A stretch of 52,389 bases of DNA from Nitrosomonadales bacterium (GCA_025408405.1 JANYJE010000082.1:1-52389); one strand, 5' to 3'; shown: positions 8,103-17,489, counted from the stretch's first letter. Translations and numbers: made by a program. The notes: generated by a model from the sequence alone, not told the origin.

Positions 8103-9344
8103 CTAAGCGATCTTCACGACATCAACTTCCGGCAGCGGGAACACCAGGTTCATGCCGGAAAGCTTCTTGTTCGATATGAAGAATTTCCGGAAATGCCACG
8201 GCAGCACAATCATGTAGTCCGGTTTTTTGGCGAGCAAGTCCTGCTCCGGGATGATCGGTATCCATGTGCCCGGCGTATAGCAGCCGAATTTCTCGGGATT
8301 GACCTCGCCGACGTATTCCACTTCTTTGGTTGTCAACCCACAATATTGCAGCAGCACATTGCCCTTGGTCGACGCGCCCAGCACTGCGACCTTTTTTCCT
8401 TCGGCATGTGCCGTTTCGATGAATTTCAGCAGGTCGCGTCTGGTGCGCACCACGCGCTCCGCAAACTCCTGGTATGGCTTCAGCGTATCCAGCCCTCTGG
8501 TTCGCTCATCGTCCAGGATTTTCTGCACTGAAGGTACGACCGCTTTTTCGCCGTGCGCCTTCGCTACAGTCACAGAAAAACTGCCACCGTTGATGTCGTT
8601 GAATTCGACATCAAGGATCTTGAAGCCAACCCGATCGGCCATCCACTTGATCTGGCGCAATGCGTAGAACTCCAGGTGCTCATGGCACACCGTGTCATAC
8701 GAATTGGTGTCCAGCATGGTCGGCATGTAGCTCTGCTCGAACACCCATACGCCATCGTCCGCCAGCACGTCGAACACCTGGCGCATGAAGCCCATCGGAT
8801 CTTCCAGGTCGTAGAACATGGAGAAAGAAGTGACGACTTTTGCCTTCTTGCCCGGGAAACGTTCCTTTACCAAGGCGGAAGAGAAGAAGTCCGGGATCAA
8901 CTGGATATGTGCCGGATAGTAGCTGTAGAACTTCACACCGGTGGGATCGACGCCAACCAGCACCGGCCCTGTCGCCGGATACGCCTGCAGGGTAGTACTG
9001 TCATTGCTGCCGATGTCGATGACCAGATCACCCGCCTGCAGCTTCACCATGCCCAGGATACACTTCACCTTGTTGTTGAGGTGAGCCACCATGCTCGCGT
9101 TCAGGCCGGAACGATAGCCGTAGTTTTCGCCATACATCTCGCCCAGATCATAAGAATGTTCCATCTGCAAAAGTCCGCAGGTTTCTTCACCGCCAACGCA
9201 CTTCACCAGATGCAATGGGCCAGTTGTGACTTTGGCTCCCTGCTCACGCGGAAACACTCCGGTCAGCATCTGCTCGCCCAAGTCCAGCACTCGCTCCAAA
9301 TGCGTATTGCCACAAATCCTGCATTTCTCGATCTTCTTGTACAT
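8103..9344 (-). CDS. nucleotide-sugar C-methyltransferase
   Basis: A 413-residue three-part methyltransferase: an N-terminal zinc-binding domain (Cys8, Cys11, Cys49, Cys56), a SAM-binding core with DLVIDIGSN (106-114), and a C-terminal Methyltransf_14-type Rossmann domain with VLGASTKGN. The conserved YDTVCHEHLEFY segment is typical of TylC3/NovU/EryBIII-type enzymes that add a methyl group to carbon 3 or 5 of 4-keto-6-deoxy sugars. The start at 9344 (MYKKIEKC) has GGAG 9 bases upstream; an ATG at 9359 is possible but lacks a ribosome site. Next to a GMD-like enzyme, a branched GDP- or dTDP-deoxysugar is the expected product. The exact carbon is unknown. Confidence 0.8.
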   Translation of the reverse strand: MYKKIEKCRICGNTHLERVLDLGEQMLTGVFPREQGAKVTTGPLHLVKCVGGEETCGLLQMEHSYDLGEMYGENYGYRSGLNASMVAHLNNKVKCILGMVKLQAGDLVIDIGSNDSTTLQAYPATGPVLVGVDPTGVKFYSYYPAHIQLIPDFFSSALVKERFPGKKAKVVTSFSMFYDLEDPMGFMRQVFDVLADDGVWVFEQSYMPTMLDTNSYDTVCHEHLEFYALRQIKWMADRVGFKILDVEFNDINGGSFSVTVAKAHGEKAVVPSVQKILDDERTRGLDTLKPYQEFAERVVRTRRDLLKFIETAHAEGKKVAVLGASTKGNVLLQYCGLTTKEVEYVGEVNPEKFGCYTPGTWIPIIPEQDLLAKKPDYMIVLPWHFRKFFISNKKLSGMNLVFPLPEVDVVKIA

Positions 9345-9364
9345 CTTCCTTGGCTCCATCTGTT

Positions 9365-10339
9365 TTATGTTCGATTGCTTAAGTTTCGCAGATCTTCGTC
9401 CACCATCATCTGCACCAATTCCTTGAAGCCGACTTCCGGCTGCCATTTCAGTCCGGCGCGCGCCTTGGCTATGTCACCGACCAGCAATGCCGTTTCGGCC
9501 GGCCGATAGGATGCTTCATCCTCGCGCACATGATCGCGATAATCCAGTCCCAGATGGCTGAAGGCGAGGTCGCACAGCTCGCGCACCGAATGCACCTGCC
9601 CTGTCGCCAGCACATAATCGTCCACATGCTGCTGTTGCAGCATCAACCACATGGCGCGCACAAAATCGCCGGCAAATCCCCAGTCCCTTTGCGCATCCAG
9701 ATTGCCAAGGTGCAATTCCTTCGCCAGTCCCAGCTTGATCCTTGCCGCCTCATGCGTGATCTTCCTGGTGACGAATCCCAATCCGCGGCGCGGACTCTCG
9801 TGATTGAACAGAATCGCCGAACACGCAAAGATGCCGTAGCGCTGGCGGTAGATCCGGATCATCGAGTCCGCGTAAAGTTTGGCCGCTCCATATGGACTGC
9901 GCGGATTGACCGGCGTCGATTCCGTTTGCGGACTCTCTACCGCCTCGCCAAATATCTCGCGGCTGGAGGCCTGGCAAAAACGCATCCCGGCATCCACTGC
10001 CCGGATTGCTTCGAGCATGCGCGCCACCGCCATACCGTTCACTTCACCCACGCCGACAGGATCGTCGTACATGCCAGCACCCGACGAGTAGGCGGCAAAA
10101 TTATAAATCTCTTGTGGCCGATACTGGGCCAACACTTCGGTCATACCACGCTGATCCAGCATATCCCAGACAACCAGTTCAACCGCATCGGCAACTTCCA
10201 CCGGAAGCGCCGCCCGTGCTTTCTGGCGGTCACGCACCGCGCCGATAACGCGATAACCTTTGGCGAGTAACAGTTCCGCCAGGTAGGAGCCATCCTGCCC
10301 TGCTATGCCGGTGATGAGCGCTGACGGCTTGTCTGTCAA
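9365..10339 (-). CDS. GDP-mannose 4,6-dehydratase-like SDR (second paralogue)
   Basis: A 324-residue SDR with GIAGQDGSYLAELL (11-24), Tyr150-x3-Lys154 in SPYGAAK, and the GMD-type segments FNHESPRRG and QRDWGFAGDFV. It is clearly related to the gmd gene at the right end of the cluster, but the catalytic STSELYG of true GMD is replaced by SSREIFG (125-131) and it lacks the RRASSFNT loop, so its substrate may differ. Translation most likely begins at TTG 10339: it overlaps the upstream stop as TTGA and has GAGGTG 4 bases before it; no ATG is available there. It sits directly before the C-methyltransferase gene. Confidence 0.75.
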   Translation of the reverse strand: MTDKPSALITGIAGQDGSYLAELLLAKGYRVIGAVRDRQKARAALPVEVADAVELVVWDMLDQRGMTEVLAQYRPQEIYNFAAYSSGAGMYDDPVGVGEVNGMAVARMLEAIRAVDAGMRFCQASSREIFGEAVESPQTESTPVNPRSPYGAAKLYADSMIRIYRQRYGIFACSAILFNHESPRRGLGFVTRKITHEAARIKLGLAKELHLGNLDAQRDWGFAGDFVRAMWLMLQQQHVDDYVLATGQVHSVRELCDLAFSHLGLDYRDHVREDEASYRPAETALLVGDIAKARAGLKWQPEVGFKELVQMMVDEDLRNLSNRT

Positions 10340-11370
10340 CGAACACCTCGAGCCAGCACGCGTACCAACAAGCGGCTCAACATCCCGGCGTTCCGGCTGA
10401 ACAGCAGATCGTGCAATGCCATCCGGGCCGGCTGAGCCGGCCATGCAAAGTACATCACCATCACCAGGTTCGCCAGCGATGCTGGAAAAACGCTCAACAG
10501 ATAAGCGATCATTTTTTCAAGCTTGCCTGCATCGCCTTGCCAGATTTTGTTGAACTCGGTCGAAGAATATGCGCCAAGCGCCCGGTTATGGAATAGCGCC
10601 TTCGCGCTGCGCCACGGTTCGCGCCGGCATACTTTTCTTTTGGCTTCATCCGAGAAATCTGGGAACGACCAGATCAGACCGGGCCACTTGAACATCCAGA
10701 TCTCGAAGCTACGTGAGGTCCACATTGCATTGCCATAGCGGATAACGATCTGCGGTTCTGCAATGACCCTTATATTCTCGATCGGCGGATTCTGGAAGAT
10801 CACCCCGACATGGATGAACAGGGAACCGTAATAGGCGGCTCGCTCACGAGCCATCCAGCATGAACGCCGGATCACCACGCAGCCGATGAATGAAAGATAT
10901 GCCGCGGTTTCCGCAAAGAATACTTCACGATCTGTTGCACGATAGATCTTGTCCGCATCGAACACCAGGCGCTGCTTCTCGAACAGTTCGGAAAGGTCGA
11001 CACTTCTCACCTCGGCGTTAACGATCACCAAGTCATCCTTGCCGCCAAGTGAGGCCAGCACGGTCGCCAGCGCGCCCGGGCGCAGCAGGTCATCATCGGT
11101 CATCAGCCAGCAGAACTCGCCTTTTGCATAACCCACCGCCTTGTCAAAATCTGCGTCCACACCGGAGTTCACAGATTCCCGAAAGTAGCGAATCTCCGGG
11201 TGTGCCGCTGCATAGCGCGCCATTACCTCAGGCGTGTCGTCCGGAGATGCGCCATCGACGACGACGATTTCCACGCCCAACTCCATCTGGCCCAGGATGG
11301 AATCCAGAGTCTCACCGATGAATTGCGCTCGTTTAAAGGTCGCAATACAAATGGACAGCTTGATCGACAT
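10336..11370 (-). CDS. GT2 family glycosyltransferase
   Basis: A 344-residue inverting glycosyltransferase with a classic GT-A start, LSICIATFKRAQFIGETL, then VVVDGASPDDT and the metal-binding LMTDDD. It resembles abequosyl/rhamnosyl-type transferases (RfbV-like) that build O-antigen repeats in the cytoplasm from nucleotide sugars. The ATG at 11370 (MSIKLSIC) is preferred to an upstream TTG. Its stop overlaps the TTG start of the following SDR gene. Donor and acceptor cannot be assigned. Confidence 0.8.
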   Translation of the reverse strand: MSIKLSICIATFKRAQFIGETLDSILGQMELGVEIVVVDGASPDDTPEVMARYAAAHPEIRYFRESVNSGVDADFDKAVGYAKGEFCWLMTDDDLLRPGALATVLASLGGKDDLVIVNAEVRSVDLSELFEKQRLVFDADKIYRATDREVFFAETAAYLSFIGCVVIRRSCWMARERAAYYGSLFIHVGVIFQNPPIENIRVIAEPQIVIRYGNAMWTSRSFEIWMFKWPGLIWSFPDFSDEAKRKVCRREPWRSAKALFHNRALGAYSSTEFNKIWQGDAGKLEKMIAYLLSVFPASLANLVMVMYFAWPAQPARMALHDLLFSRNAGMLSRLLVRVLARGVR

Positions 11371-11400
11371 GGTAATTGGCTCTTTCGGCAAGGTATCCAG

Positions 11401-12297
11401 TTAGCGGCGCAAGATATCTTCCGACTCGGCAAATACGTAGTTGAACGTCTCCGAACTAGCATGTCCCTTTTCGACCCAATCGGCGACCTCGCCTGGACTT
11501 ACCAGTTTCGGTTTTGCCGTTGCAGTGAATGCCTGGTAGCCATGCCCCCAAAACAGCTGAAATATCTGCTGGAAATCAGGGTTGCTGCCCTCGGGATGGA
11601 ACTCTTCCAGACAGATCTCGAGCAGCCAAACTGGCTTGGGCGACAATGCGAGCGTCGCCAACGCCCCCTTGAGTACGTGATACTCGGCTCCCTCCACATC
11701 CATCTTGATAAACAGGCGCTGGCCCAAGAATCGGCCTGCCAATACGTTATCCAGCGTGGATACCGGAACGGTCTTCTTGAAACGCGAAGAATAACCCGCC
11801 CAGTTCTTGATCAGCGAAGCAGACGGTCCCGATGCCCCATACAGGGTCAGCAAGCCGGGACGCTCACTCAACGCTAGCGGGAACACCTCTGCTTTGTCTT
11901 CCCAACCGTTCGCCCTCAGGTTCTGGAACAGGCACTGCAGGTTCTGCTGCTGCGGCTCGAATGCGACCACCGGCTTTCCGGACTGCAAGGCAAGGCATGT
12001 GTAATAGCCAAGATTGGCACCGATGTCCACAAATACATCCACCTTGGGCAACAACCTCGAGATGATCGCAGTCTCCTCGATCTCGAATTTCCCGCTGCGC
12101 ATCAGCTCATAGGCGGGATGCAGACCAGAGGTCAATTTAAATCCCAGAGGCGTCACCACCTCGCTGGTCTTCGTCCAAACTTTTGTGCCCCACCAGTCAG
12201 TAAGCACGTGAAGTTTCCACCTTAGGCTCGCATTCAGTCTCATTAGCGTATCTGAACGCTTTGCTAGGTTCTTTAACCAGCGTGGCAATATCGACAT
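11401..12297 (-). CDS. FkbM family methyltransferase
   Basis: A 298-residue protein with the FkbM core: VFVDIGANLGYYTCLAL as SAM-binding motif I, VVAFEPQQQN as motif II, and FIKMDVEGAEYHVLKGA, the family's conserved acidic block. FkbM-type enzymes O-methylate sugars or other hydroxyls; many lie in glycan clusters and may cap or decorate a chain. The ATG at 12297 has AAGGA 6 bases upstream. It is separated by 36 bases from the next methyltransferase-like gene upstream, so the two may act in sequence. The acceptor is unknown. Confidence 0.8.
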   Translation of the reverse strand: MSILPRWLKNLAKRSDTLMRLNASLRWKLHVLTDWWGTKVWTKTSEVVTPLGFKLTSGLHPAYELMRSGKFEIEETAIISRLLPKVDVFVDIGANLGYYTCLALQSGKPVVAFEPQQQNLQCLFQNLRANGWEDKAEVFPLALSERPGLLTLYGASGPSASLIKNWAGYSSRFKKTVPVSTLDNVLAGRFLGQRLFIKMDVEGAEYHVLKGALATLALSPKPVWLLEICLEEFHPEGSNPDFQQIFQLFWGHGYQAFTATAKPKLVSPGEVADWVEKGHASSETFNYVFAESEDILRR

Positions 12298-12333
12298 ATA
12301 TTTCCTTATTCCGTGGACTATTGATGTGTGTTT

Positions 12334-13182
12334 TTAGATAGTGACAAATTTTTGATCTGCGATCAGCTTGAATTGCCCATCGCTGGATTTCCTGAATTTC
12401 TTATATTGGGATTGGTTCTCGGCGAATTCTAGACCTCGCACTTCATCGAGGAATGATTTGTCAAAATGCGCGGGATCTACAAAGAATCCATTCACACCAT
12501 TTTGGTCGACTGTTACAAACCGATAGCCATTTTGCTCAAAGAATTTCCGCCAGCCTGCAATTGAAACGCCGTAATACAGGTGCGTTGGATGTGCCTGGGT
12601 AAATACGAATGTGGGCTGATATTCGATAGTCATGCTGCGCTCCGGCCCATAGACCGAATTATATTCAACTGCGAATATCTTCGGGCGGAACCCGTTGTCC
12701 AGAATGGCTTGGGCGATGTGGTAGTCGTTACCGTCGATATCAAGCGAGAACACATCCGGGTCGTGGTGCATCGACATCGCCTTCAAGGCGCGTATGCTTT
12801 CCTTCGTCACGAACATGTTGTGGATTTCAGCGCCGATGCTGTATCCAACAACAGTCCGTCTTGCTCTTTCAACCAGATGCGGGCTACCTTCGATCAGCAG
12901 GCCGTTGTATTTCTCAGCAACGAGCAGCCAACCAGTGTTGTTCTCGATGCCATCTGCTGCACCAATCTCGATAAAGTAGCGATTGCTGCTCTTCAAATTC
13001 TTGCGCAGTACGTCAAGAATTCCATCTTCGCCATTTTGGCTGAAGCCGGAAAACTCCCAGCTTGCTGGCGATTTCAGATCGATGTTGCGCGCATGCATCA
13101 TTGCCGCCCCTTTGCTCAGGGCGATGTTGATGCGCTGTCGGTCGCGAACGTCTAACAGGTAATTGAACAACCTTCCAAACAT
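12334..13182 (-). CDS. methyltransferase-like protein of FkbM-related type
   Basis: A 282-residue protein with a Rossmann-like pattern: SQNGEDGILDVL, YFIEIGAADGIENNTGWL as a likely SAM-binding glycine-rich loop, and FSLDIDGNDYHIAQAI resembling the FkbM DxEG-type block. This architecture recurs as an uncharacterised methyltransferase-like family in polysaccharide loci. ATG 13182 is preceded by GGGA at 7 bases. It may modify the same glycan as the FkbM gene next to it. Methyltransferase activity is inferred from fold motifs only. Confidence 0.6.
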   Translation of the reverse strand: MFGRLFNYLLDVRDRQRINIALSKGAAMMHARNIDLKSPASWEFSGFSQNGEDGILDVLRKNLKSSNRYFIEIGAADGIENNTGWLLVAEKYNGLLIEGSPHLVERARRTVVGYSIGAEIHNMFVTKESIRALKAMSMHHDPDVFSLDIDGNDYHIAQAILDNGFRPKIFAVEYNSVYGPERSMTIEYQPTFVFTQAHPTHLYYGVSIAGWRKFFEQNGYRFVTVDQNGVNGFFVDPAHFDKSFLDEVRGLEFAENQSQYKKFRKSSDGQFKLIADQKFVTI

Positions 13183-13193
13183 ATCATTTCCCT

Positions 13194-14702
13194 TTATCTA
13201 CTTATAACGAATCGGTTCAAATAGCCAATGAAAGTCTCGCGCGAAAGTTGCAATGAAAAAATGCACAGCATGGTCGCAGTGACCCATAGCATCATTCCTG
13301 CTAGTAATTCCACATAAACATCGTCCTGCAACAACTGCATGGTGAAGTAACCGACAAGTCCAACAAGTGAGGATATCACCAGAGGTGCGCCCACGTCCTT
13401 TGTCAGCCATACTCGCGCATAGCCTTTGAAATAGCGCTTGTGTGTGACCCATGTCCCAACGAACAAGTAGAAAACAAACAACAATAACTGGGCGAAAGCC
13501 CCTCCCACCGCCCCATACAGCATAGAAAGCGTCGTGGCCATAGGTACCATGACGACTATTAGCGCGATGTATATCACGAACATCGGTTTGGTCTCACCCT
13601 GTGCCAACATTAGTGCGTACGGCATGTGCATTACACCATGGAAGGCATAAGCAATCAGGAGCAGCGATACCAAAGGTGCCACTGCCACTGCAAGACCTTC
13701 ATTGCCCGTCCATACACGGATTAGAGGCTGCGCCAGCAGCACTAGAACCATCGCCGATGGAAATAACAAAATCGCCAGCCATTGACTGGCAGTACGATAT
13801 TGCATATGCAATTTATCAATCTTTTGCTGCGCAACCAAGGATGAAAATAGTGGGTAAGCAATATTGAATATAGGAACGATCAAAATATAGAGACTGCTGG
13901 CTACCATCGTAGCTAGCATGTATTTTCCAAAGCTTTCCAATCCAAGTGTCTTGCTCAATATCACCTTGTCCAATTGTGTCAAGACGAGCCCGGAAAATGA
14001 GATCGCACCCACACCCAATGAGAATTTTATTATTTGCTTGATACGAGCAGCTTCAAAGTGTTTTACACCCGTGTTGCCTATTACTCTCCAAGCGGCTGCA
14101 CGCATTGTGATTGCATAAACAAGACCCACGCATGCCTGCCAGCAAAAAAACGCTTCTATTGTCGGTGAAACATATGCCAGCACCGCAATCGCTCCCACGC
14201 TGCCAACTGTCACCATTGTCATGTTGATAAGACTCGACACGGACTGGCGCTGTGCGCCAATCAATGCCCCCTGATACAAACCTATCGGCCAGCGGCAAGC
14301 CACCACCAGACCCATCAACATCACCGCATGCGCGATGGTCTGCGATGAGAGTTGCTTTGATTGCAGCCAGTATTCTGCAATCAATGGCGCAAGCAACAAA
14401 ATCAGCACAGCAATTGCTGCAGCCATGCTCCAATACACAACGGCAAGGGTATGCAGCAGTTTGCCAGCTTCTTTCAATTCACCTGATGCTGAGCAACGTG
14501 CGACTTCCCGGTTAATGGTTGGGGCCATTCCCATATCCAGCAGCTGCAGCAACGATTGCGTCGTCACAAAGAAGCCAATCAGGCCATAGGCTTCTATCCC
14601 CAAGTACTTGAGATAGAACGGCACCACCGCCAAGCCGATCAGCGCCGACCAGATCGAATTGGCTAAACCTGCGATCAGATTGCGGCCAAGCGTCACGCGC
14701 AA
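13194..14702 (-). CDS. Wzx-type polysaccharide flippase
   Basis: A 502-residue protein with about twelve to fourteen hydrophobic helices and the MOP/PST-family N-terminus (NSIWSALIGLAVVPFYLKYLG, given here as separate motifs: NSIWSALIG then VVPFYLKYLG, followed by EAYGLIGFF). Such proteins flip undecaprenyl-diphosphate-linked repeat units to the periplasm. The start is non-ATG: TTG at 14702, or GTG two codons later at 14696; TTG directly follows the gmd stop codon. No Wzy polymerase is evident in the window, so polymerisation may be encoded elsewhere or use another route. Confidence 0.85.
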   Translation of the reverse strand: MRVTLGRNLIAGLANSIWSALIGLAVVPFYLKYLGIEAYGLIGFFVTTQSLLQLLDMGMAPTINREVARCSASGELKEAGKLLHTLAVVYWSMAAAIAVLILLLAPLIAEYWLQSKQLSSQTIAHAVMLMGLVVACRWPIGLYQGALIGAQRQSVSSLINMTMVTVGSVGAIAVLAYVSPTIEAFFCWQACVGLVYAITMRAAAWRVIGNTGVKHFEAARIKQIIKFSLGVGAISFSGLVLTQLDKVILSKTLGLESFGKYMLATMVASSLYILIVPIFNIAYPLFSSLVAQQKIDKLHMQYRTASQWLAILLFPSAMVLVLLAQPLIRVWTGNEGLAVAVAPLVSLLLIAYAFHGVMHMPYALMLAQGETKPMFVIYIALIVVMVPMATTLSMLYGAVGGAFAQLLLFVFYLFVGTWVTHKRYFKGYARVWLTKDVGAPLVISSLVGLVGYFTMQLLQDDVYVELLAGMMLWVTATMLCIFSLQLSRETFIGYLNRFVISR

Positions 14703-15788
14703 TCACTCATGGTAGGTGTTGGTGTAATAACCGTGGCTTTTCACCAGCTCATCGCGCTCGGCTGTTTTGAGATCCTCGCGGACCATTTCCTTGACCAATT
14801 CTTCGAATGTTGTTTTGGGTTGCCAGCCTAACTTAGCCTTGGCCTTGGAGGCATCTCCCAACAGTGTTTCCACTTCTGTTGGGCGGAAATAGCGCGGGTC
14901 GACCGATACGATGCAATTGCCCTCTGCATCGTAGCCTTTCTCATCCAAGCCGCTGCCTTCCCAGCGCACCTGAATACCCAGCTCCGCTGCGGCAGCATTT
15001 ACGAAGTCACGCACGCTATATTGCACACCGGTGGCAATCACAAAGTCTTCCGGCTTTTCCTGCTGCAACATCAGCCACTGAACTTCGACGTAGTCGCGCG
15101 CATGCCCCCAGTCTCTCTTTGCGTCCAGGTTCCCCAGATAGATCTGCTTCTGCAGGCCCAATTTGATACGTGCCAATGCGCGGGTGATTTTTCGCGTTAC
15201 AAAATTCTCGCCGCGAACAGGCGATTCGTGGTTGAACAAGATGCCGTTGCAGGCATACATGCCATAGGCCTCGCGGTAATTCACTGTTATCCAGTAAGCG
15301 TAAAGTTTGGCAGCTGCATAAGGCGACCGTGGATAGAAAGGCGTGGTTTCTTTCTGCGGAGTTTCTTGCACCAAGCCATACAACTCAGAGGTAGAGGCTT
15401 GGTAAAAACGTGTTTTCTTTTGCATGCCAAGAATGCGTATTGCCTCCAATACGCGCAAGGCACCTAACGCGTCGGAATTGGCGGTGTATTCGGGTTCTTC
15501 AAACGACACCGCGACATGGCTTTGTGCCGCCAAATTGTAAATTTCGTCCGGTTGCACTTGCTGGATGATCCGAATCAGGCTGCTCGAATCAGTCAGGTCG
15601 CCATGGTGCAAAAAGAAGCGCACGCCGTCTTCATGCGGATCGCGATACAGATGATCGACGCGTGCCGTATTGAACGATGAGGCACGGCGCTTGATGCCGT
15701 GAACGATGTAGCCTTTATTCAACAGAAATTCGGCCAGATAGGCTCCATCCTGCCCGGTAACGCCGGTGATCAGTGCGACTTTTTTCAT
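14703..15788 (-). CDS. gmd: GDP-mannose 4,6-dehydratase
   Basis: A 361-residue SDR converting GDP-D-mannose to GDP-4-keto-6-deoxymannose, the precursor of GDP-rhamnose, fucose and related sugars. It has the full GMD signature: [15 protein letters not shown], the RRASSFNT loop, catalytic STSELYG with [25 protein letters not shown] and AKRDWGHA. The ATG at 15788 (MKKVALIT) is preferred over TTG 15794. It is the first gene of the minus-strand cluster and is divergent from manC, whose product makes its substrate. A near-consensus promoter lies upstream. Confidence 0.95.
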   Translation of the reverse strand: MKKVALITGVTGQDGAYLAEFLLNKGYIVHGIKRRASSFNTARVDHLYRDPHEDGVRFFLHHGDLTDSSSLIRIIQQVQPDEIYNLAAQSHVAVSFEEPEYTANSDALGALRVLEAIRILGMQKKTRFYQASTSELYGLVQETPQKETTPFYPRSPYAAAKLYAYWITVNYREAYGMYACNGILFNHESPVRGENFVTRKITRALARIKLGLQKQIYLGNLDAKRDWGHARDYVEVQWLMLQQEKPEDFVIATGVQYSVRDFVNAAAAELGIQVRWEGSGLDEKGYDAEGNCIVSVDPRYFRPTEVETLLGDASKAKAKLGWQPKTTFEELVKEMVREDLKTAERDELVKSHGYYTNTYHE

Positions 15789-15859
15789 AAGCAACCTAAC
15801 GTAATGTCTGAATCTATCGAATACAGCATCAGGAAATTCACCTGTGCGTTGAATCGGGT

Positions 15860-15887
15860 ATTATAATTTAAAAACTTTAAGTTCCAA
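15860..15887 (-). promoter_or_regulatory. sigma-70-type promoter for the gmd-led cluster
   Basis: On the minus strand TTGGAA (15882-15887) and TATAAT (15860-15865) are 16 bases apart, a near-consensus housekeeping promoter about 70 bases before the gmd ATG. The same AT-rich block also reads TATAAT on the plus strand (15862-15867), so it may serve manC as well, though no good -35 is seen in that direction. Activity is inferred. Confidence 0.5.
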
Positions 15888-15916
15888 GAAATGTTTGTTA
15901 TCCATAGAAAGCCTTC

Positions 15917-17332
15917 ATGCTCTATCCCGTAATCCTCTCAGGCGGCTCCGGCACTCGTTTGTGGCCTTTGTCGCGTGCGGCGTTGCCCAAGCAGTTTCTT
16001 CCCCTGGTGACAGACAAAACCATGTTTCAGGAGACGCTGCTGCGCCTGCAAGGCTTTCCCGGAATGGCTGCACCGTTGCTGATTTGCAACAACGAGCATC
16101 GCTTTCTTGCGGCTGAACAACTGCGCGCCATCGACATTCAACCCCTCTCGCTTATCCTTGAGCCGCTGGGGCGCAACACTGCGCCTGCGGTGGCTGTTGC
16201 GGCGTTTGCTGCGCAGGCAAATGACCTTGCAGCCACCCTGCTGGTATTGCCTGCCGACCACCTGATTCAGGACACCCGTGGTTTTCACGCTGCCATTCAG
16301 GCGGCGCTTGGTCTGGCGCAGCAGGACAAGCTGGTGACTTTCGGCATTACGCCTGACTTGCCTGCCACCGGCTTTGGCTATATCGAGCGCGGTGTAGCGC
16401 TGAATGCCTCTGCCAGCAGTTTTGCCGTGGCGCGTTTTGTCGAGAAGCCGAATCTGGAGTCGGCCAGACAATTTCTGGCGGCCGGTACGTTCTTCTGGAA
16501 CAGCGGCATGTTTGTGTTCAAGGCCTCTGTTTACCTCGCCGAATTGCAGCGTTACCGCCCGGAAATTTACGCAGCTGCCAAACTGGCGTGGCAGCAAAGC
16601 ACTCACGATATGGATTTTTGCCGTCTGGATGAAACCGCCTTTGCCGCCTGCCCGTCTGACTCTATCGACTATGCGGTGATGGAGCACACGCAAGCAGCCG
16701 CGATGGTAACGGTGGATATAGGCTGGAGCGATATCGGCTCGTGGTCGTCGCTGGCTGACGTCAGCAAAAAAGATGAACGTGGCAATGCGCTACGCGGCGA
16801 TGTGTTTGCGGCCGAGACCAGCAACTCCTACGTGCGCGCCGAGAGCCGCATGGTGACGGCCATCGGAGTGCAGGATCTGGTGATTGTGGAAACTGCCGAC
16901 GCGGTGCTGGTGATGCACAAGGATTTTGCACAGGACGTAAAGCAGGCGGTGGAGTACCTGAAGCAGGCAGAGCGCACCGAGCATCTGATTCATCGCCGCG
17001 TGTACCGCCCATGGGGCTATTACGAAGGCATCGACGTGGGCGAGCACTTCCAGGCCAAGCGCATCATGGTCAAGCCCGGCTCCAAGCTGTCACTGCAAAT
17101 GCATCACCAGCGCGCCGAACACTGGGTGGTAGTTTCCGGCGTGGCACGCGTCACGCGCGGTGAAGACCTGCTCGTGTTGCACGCCAATCAGTCCACCTAT
17201 ATCCCTCTTGGCGTGAAGCACCGCCTGGAAAATATCGGTGAAGAACCGCTTTATCTGATCGAGGTGCAATCCGGCGACTATCTGGGTGAGGACGATATCG
17301 TGCGCTTCGAGGACGACTACAAACGAAACTGA
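15917..17332 (+). CDS. manC: mannose-1-phosphate guanylyltransferase / mannose-6-phosphate isomerase
   Basis: A 471-residue bifunctional type II PMI/GMP. The N-terminal nucleotidyltransferase starts with ILSGGSGTRLWPLSR and contains the VEKP sugar-binding segment; the C-terminal cupin (from about 355) holds RPWGYYEGID and KLSLQMHHQRAEHW, the metal-binding isomerase part. It makes GDP-mannose for gmd, which is transcribed divergently next to it. Full family length. Its TGA stop falls inside the first, imperfect unit of a heptad repeat array that continues downstream. Confidence 0.93.
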   Translation: MLYPVILSGGSGTRLWPLSRAALPKQFLPLVTDKTMFQETLLRLQGFPGMAAPLLICNNEHRFLAAEQLRAIDIQPLSLILEPLGRNTAPAVAVAAFAAQANDLAATLLVLPADHLIQDTRGFHAAIQAALGLAQQDKLVTFGITPDLPATGFGYIERGVALNASASSFAVARFVEKPNLESARQFLAAGTFFWNSGMFVFKASVYLAELQRYRPEIYAAAKLAWQQSTHDMDFCRLDETAFAACPSDSIDYAVMEHTQAAAMVTVDIGWSDIGSWSSLADVSKKDERGNALRGDVFAAETSNSYVRAESRMVTAIGVQDLVIVETADAVLVMHKDFAQDVKQAVEYLKQAERTEHLIHRRVYRPWGYYEGIDVGEHFQAKRIMVKPGSKLSLQMHHQRAEHWVVVSGVARVTRGEDLLVLHANQSTYIPLGVKHRLENIGEEPLYLIEVQSGDYLGEDDIVRFEDDYKRN

Positions 17333-17360
17333 GGACTGAGGATTGAGTGCTGGGGACTGG
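17326..17360 (+). repeat. GGACTGA-type heptad array after manC
   Basis: Five 7-base units in register: AAACTGA, GGACTGA, GGATTGA, GTGCTGG, GGACTGG. The manC stop codon is the TGA that ends the first unit. Similar arrays flank the four-helix-bundle gene at 21662-21682 and, inverted, 22073-22114. Confidence 0.7.
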
Positions 17361-17372
17361 GATTTTCAATGT

Positions 17373-17489
17373 TCGTTCGTACTGAGCCCTTCGACGTAGC
17401 TCAGGACAGGCTTGTCGCAGGGTGAACTCCGCAACTTCTTGATTTTGAGTAGCCCTCCATTCATGGTTCGACTGGCTCACCACGAACGG
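17373..17489. repeat. REP-like inverted repeat element
   Basis: The left arm, CGTTCGTACTGAGCC followed by CTTCGAC (about 17373-17395), recurs in reverse complement on the right as CGTTCGTGGTGAGCC followed by AGTCGAAC (about 17466-17488). The spacer is about 70 bases. Arms of this type, often read as 'CGTTCGTGCTGAGC...TCGAA', are scattered between genes in many proteobacterial genomes. The gene-free stretch 17333-17651 therefore holds the heptad array, this element, and about 160 bases before parD in which only a small ATGC-ACA-GCAT palindrome (17614-17624) stands out. Confidence 0.6.

Noticed and set aside
8553-9509. 318-codon plus-strand ORF
   Set aside because: Antisense to the C-methyltransferase gene and its neighbour; no motif.
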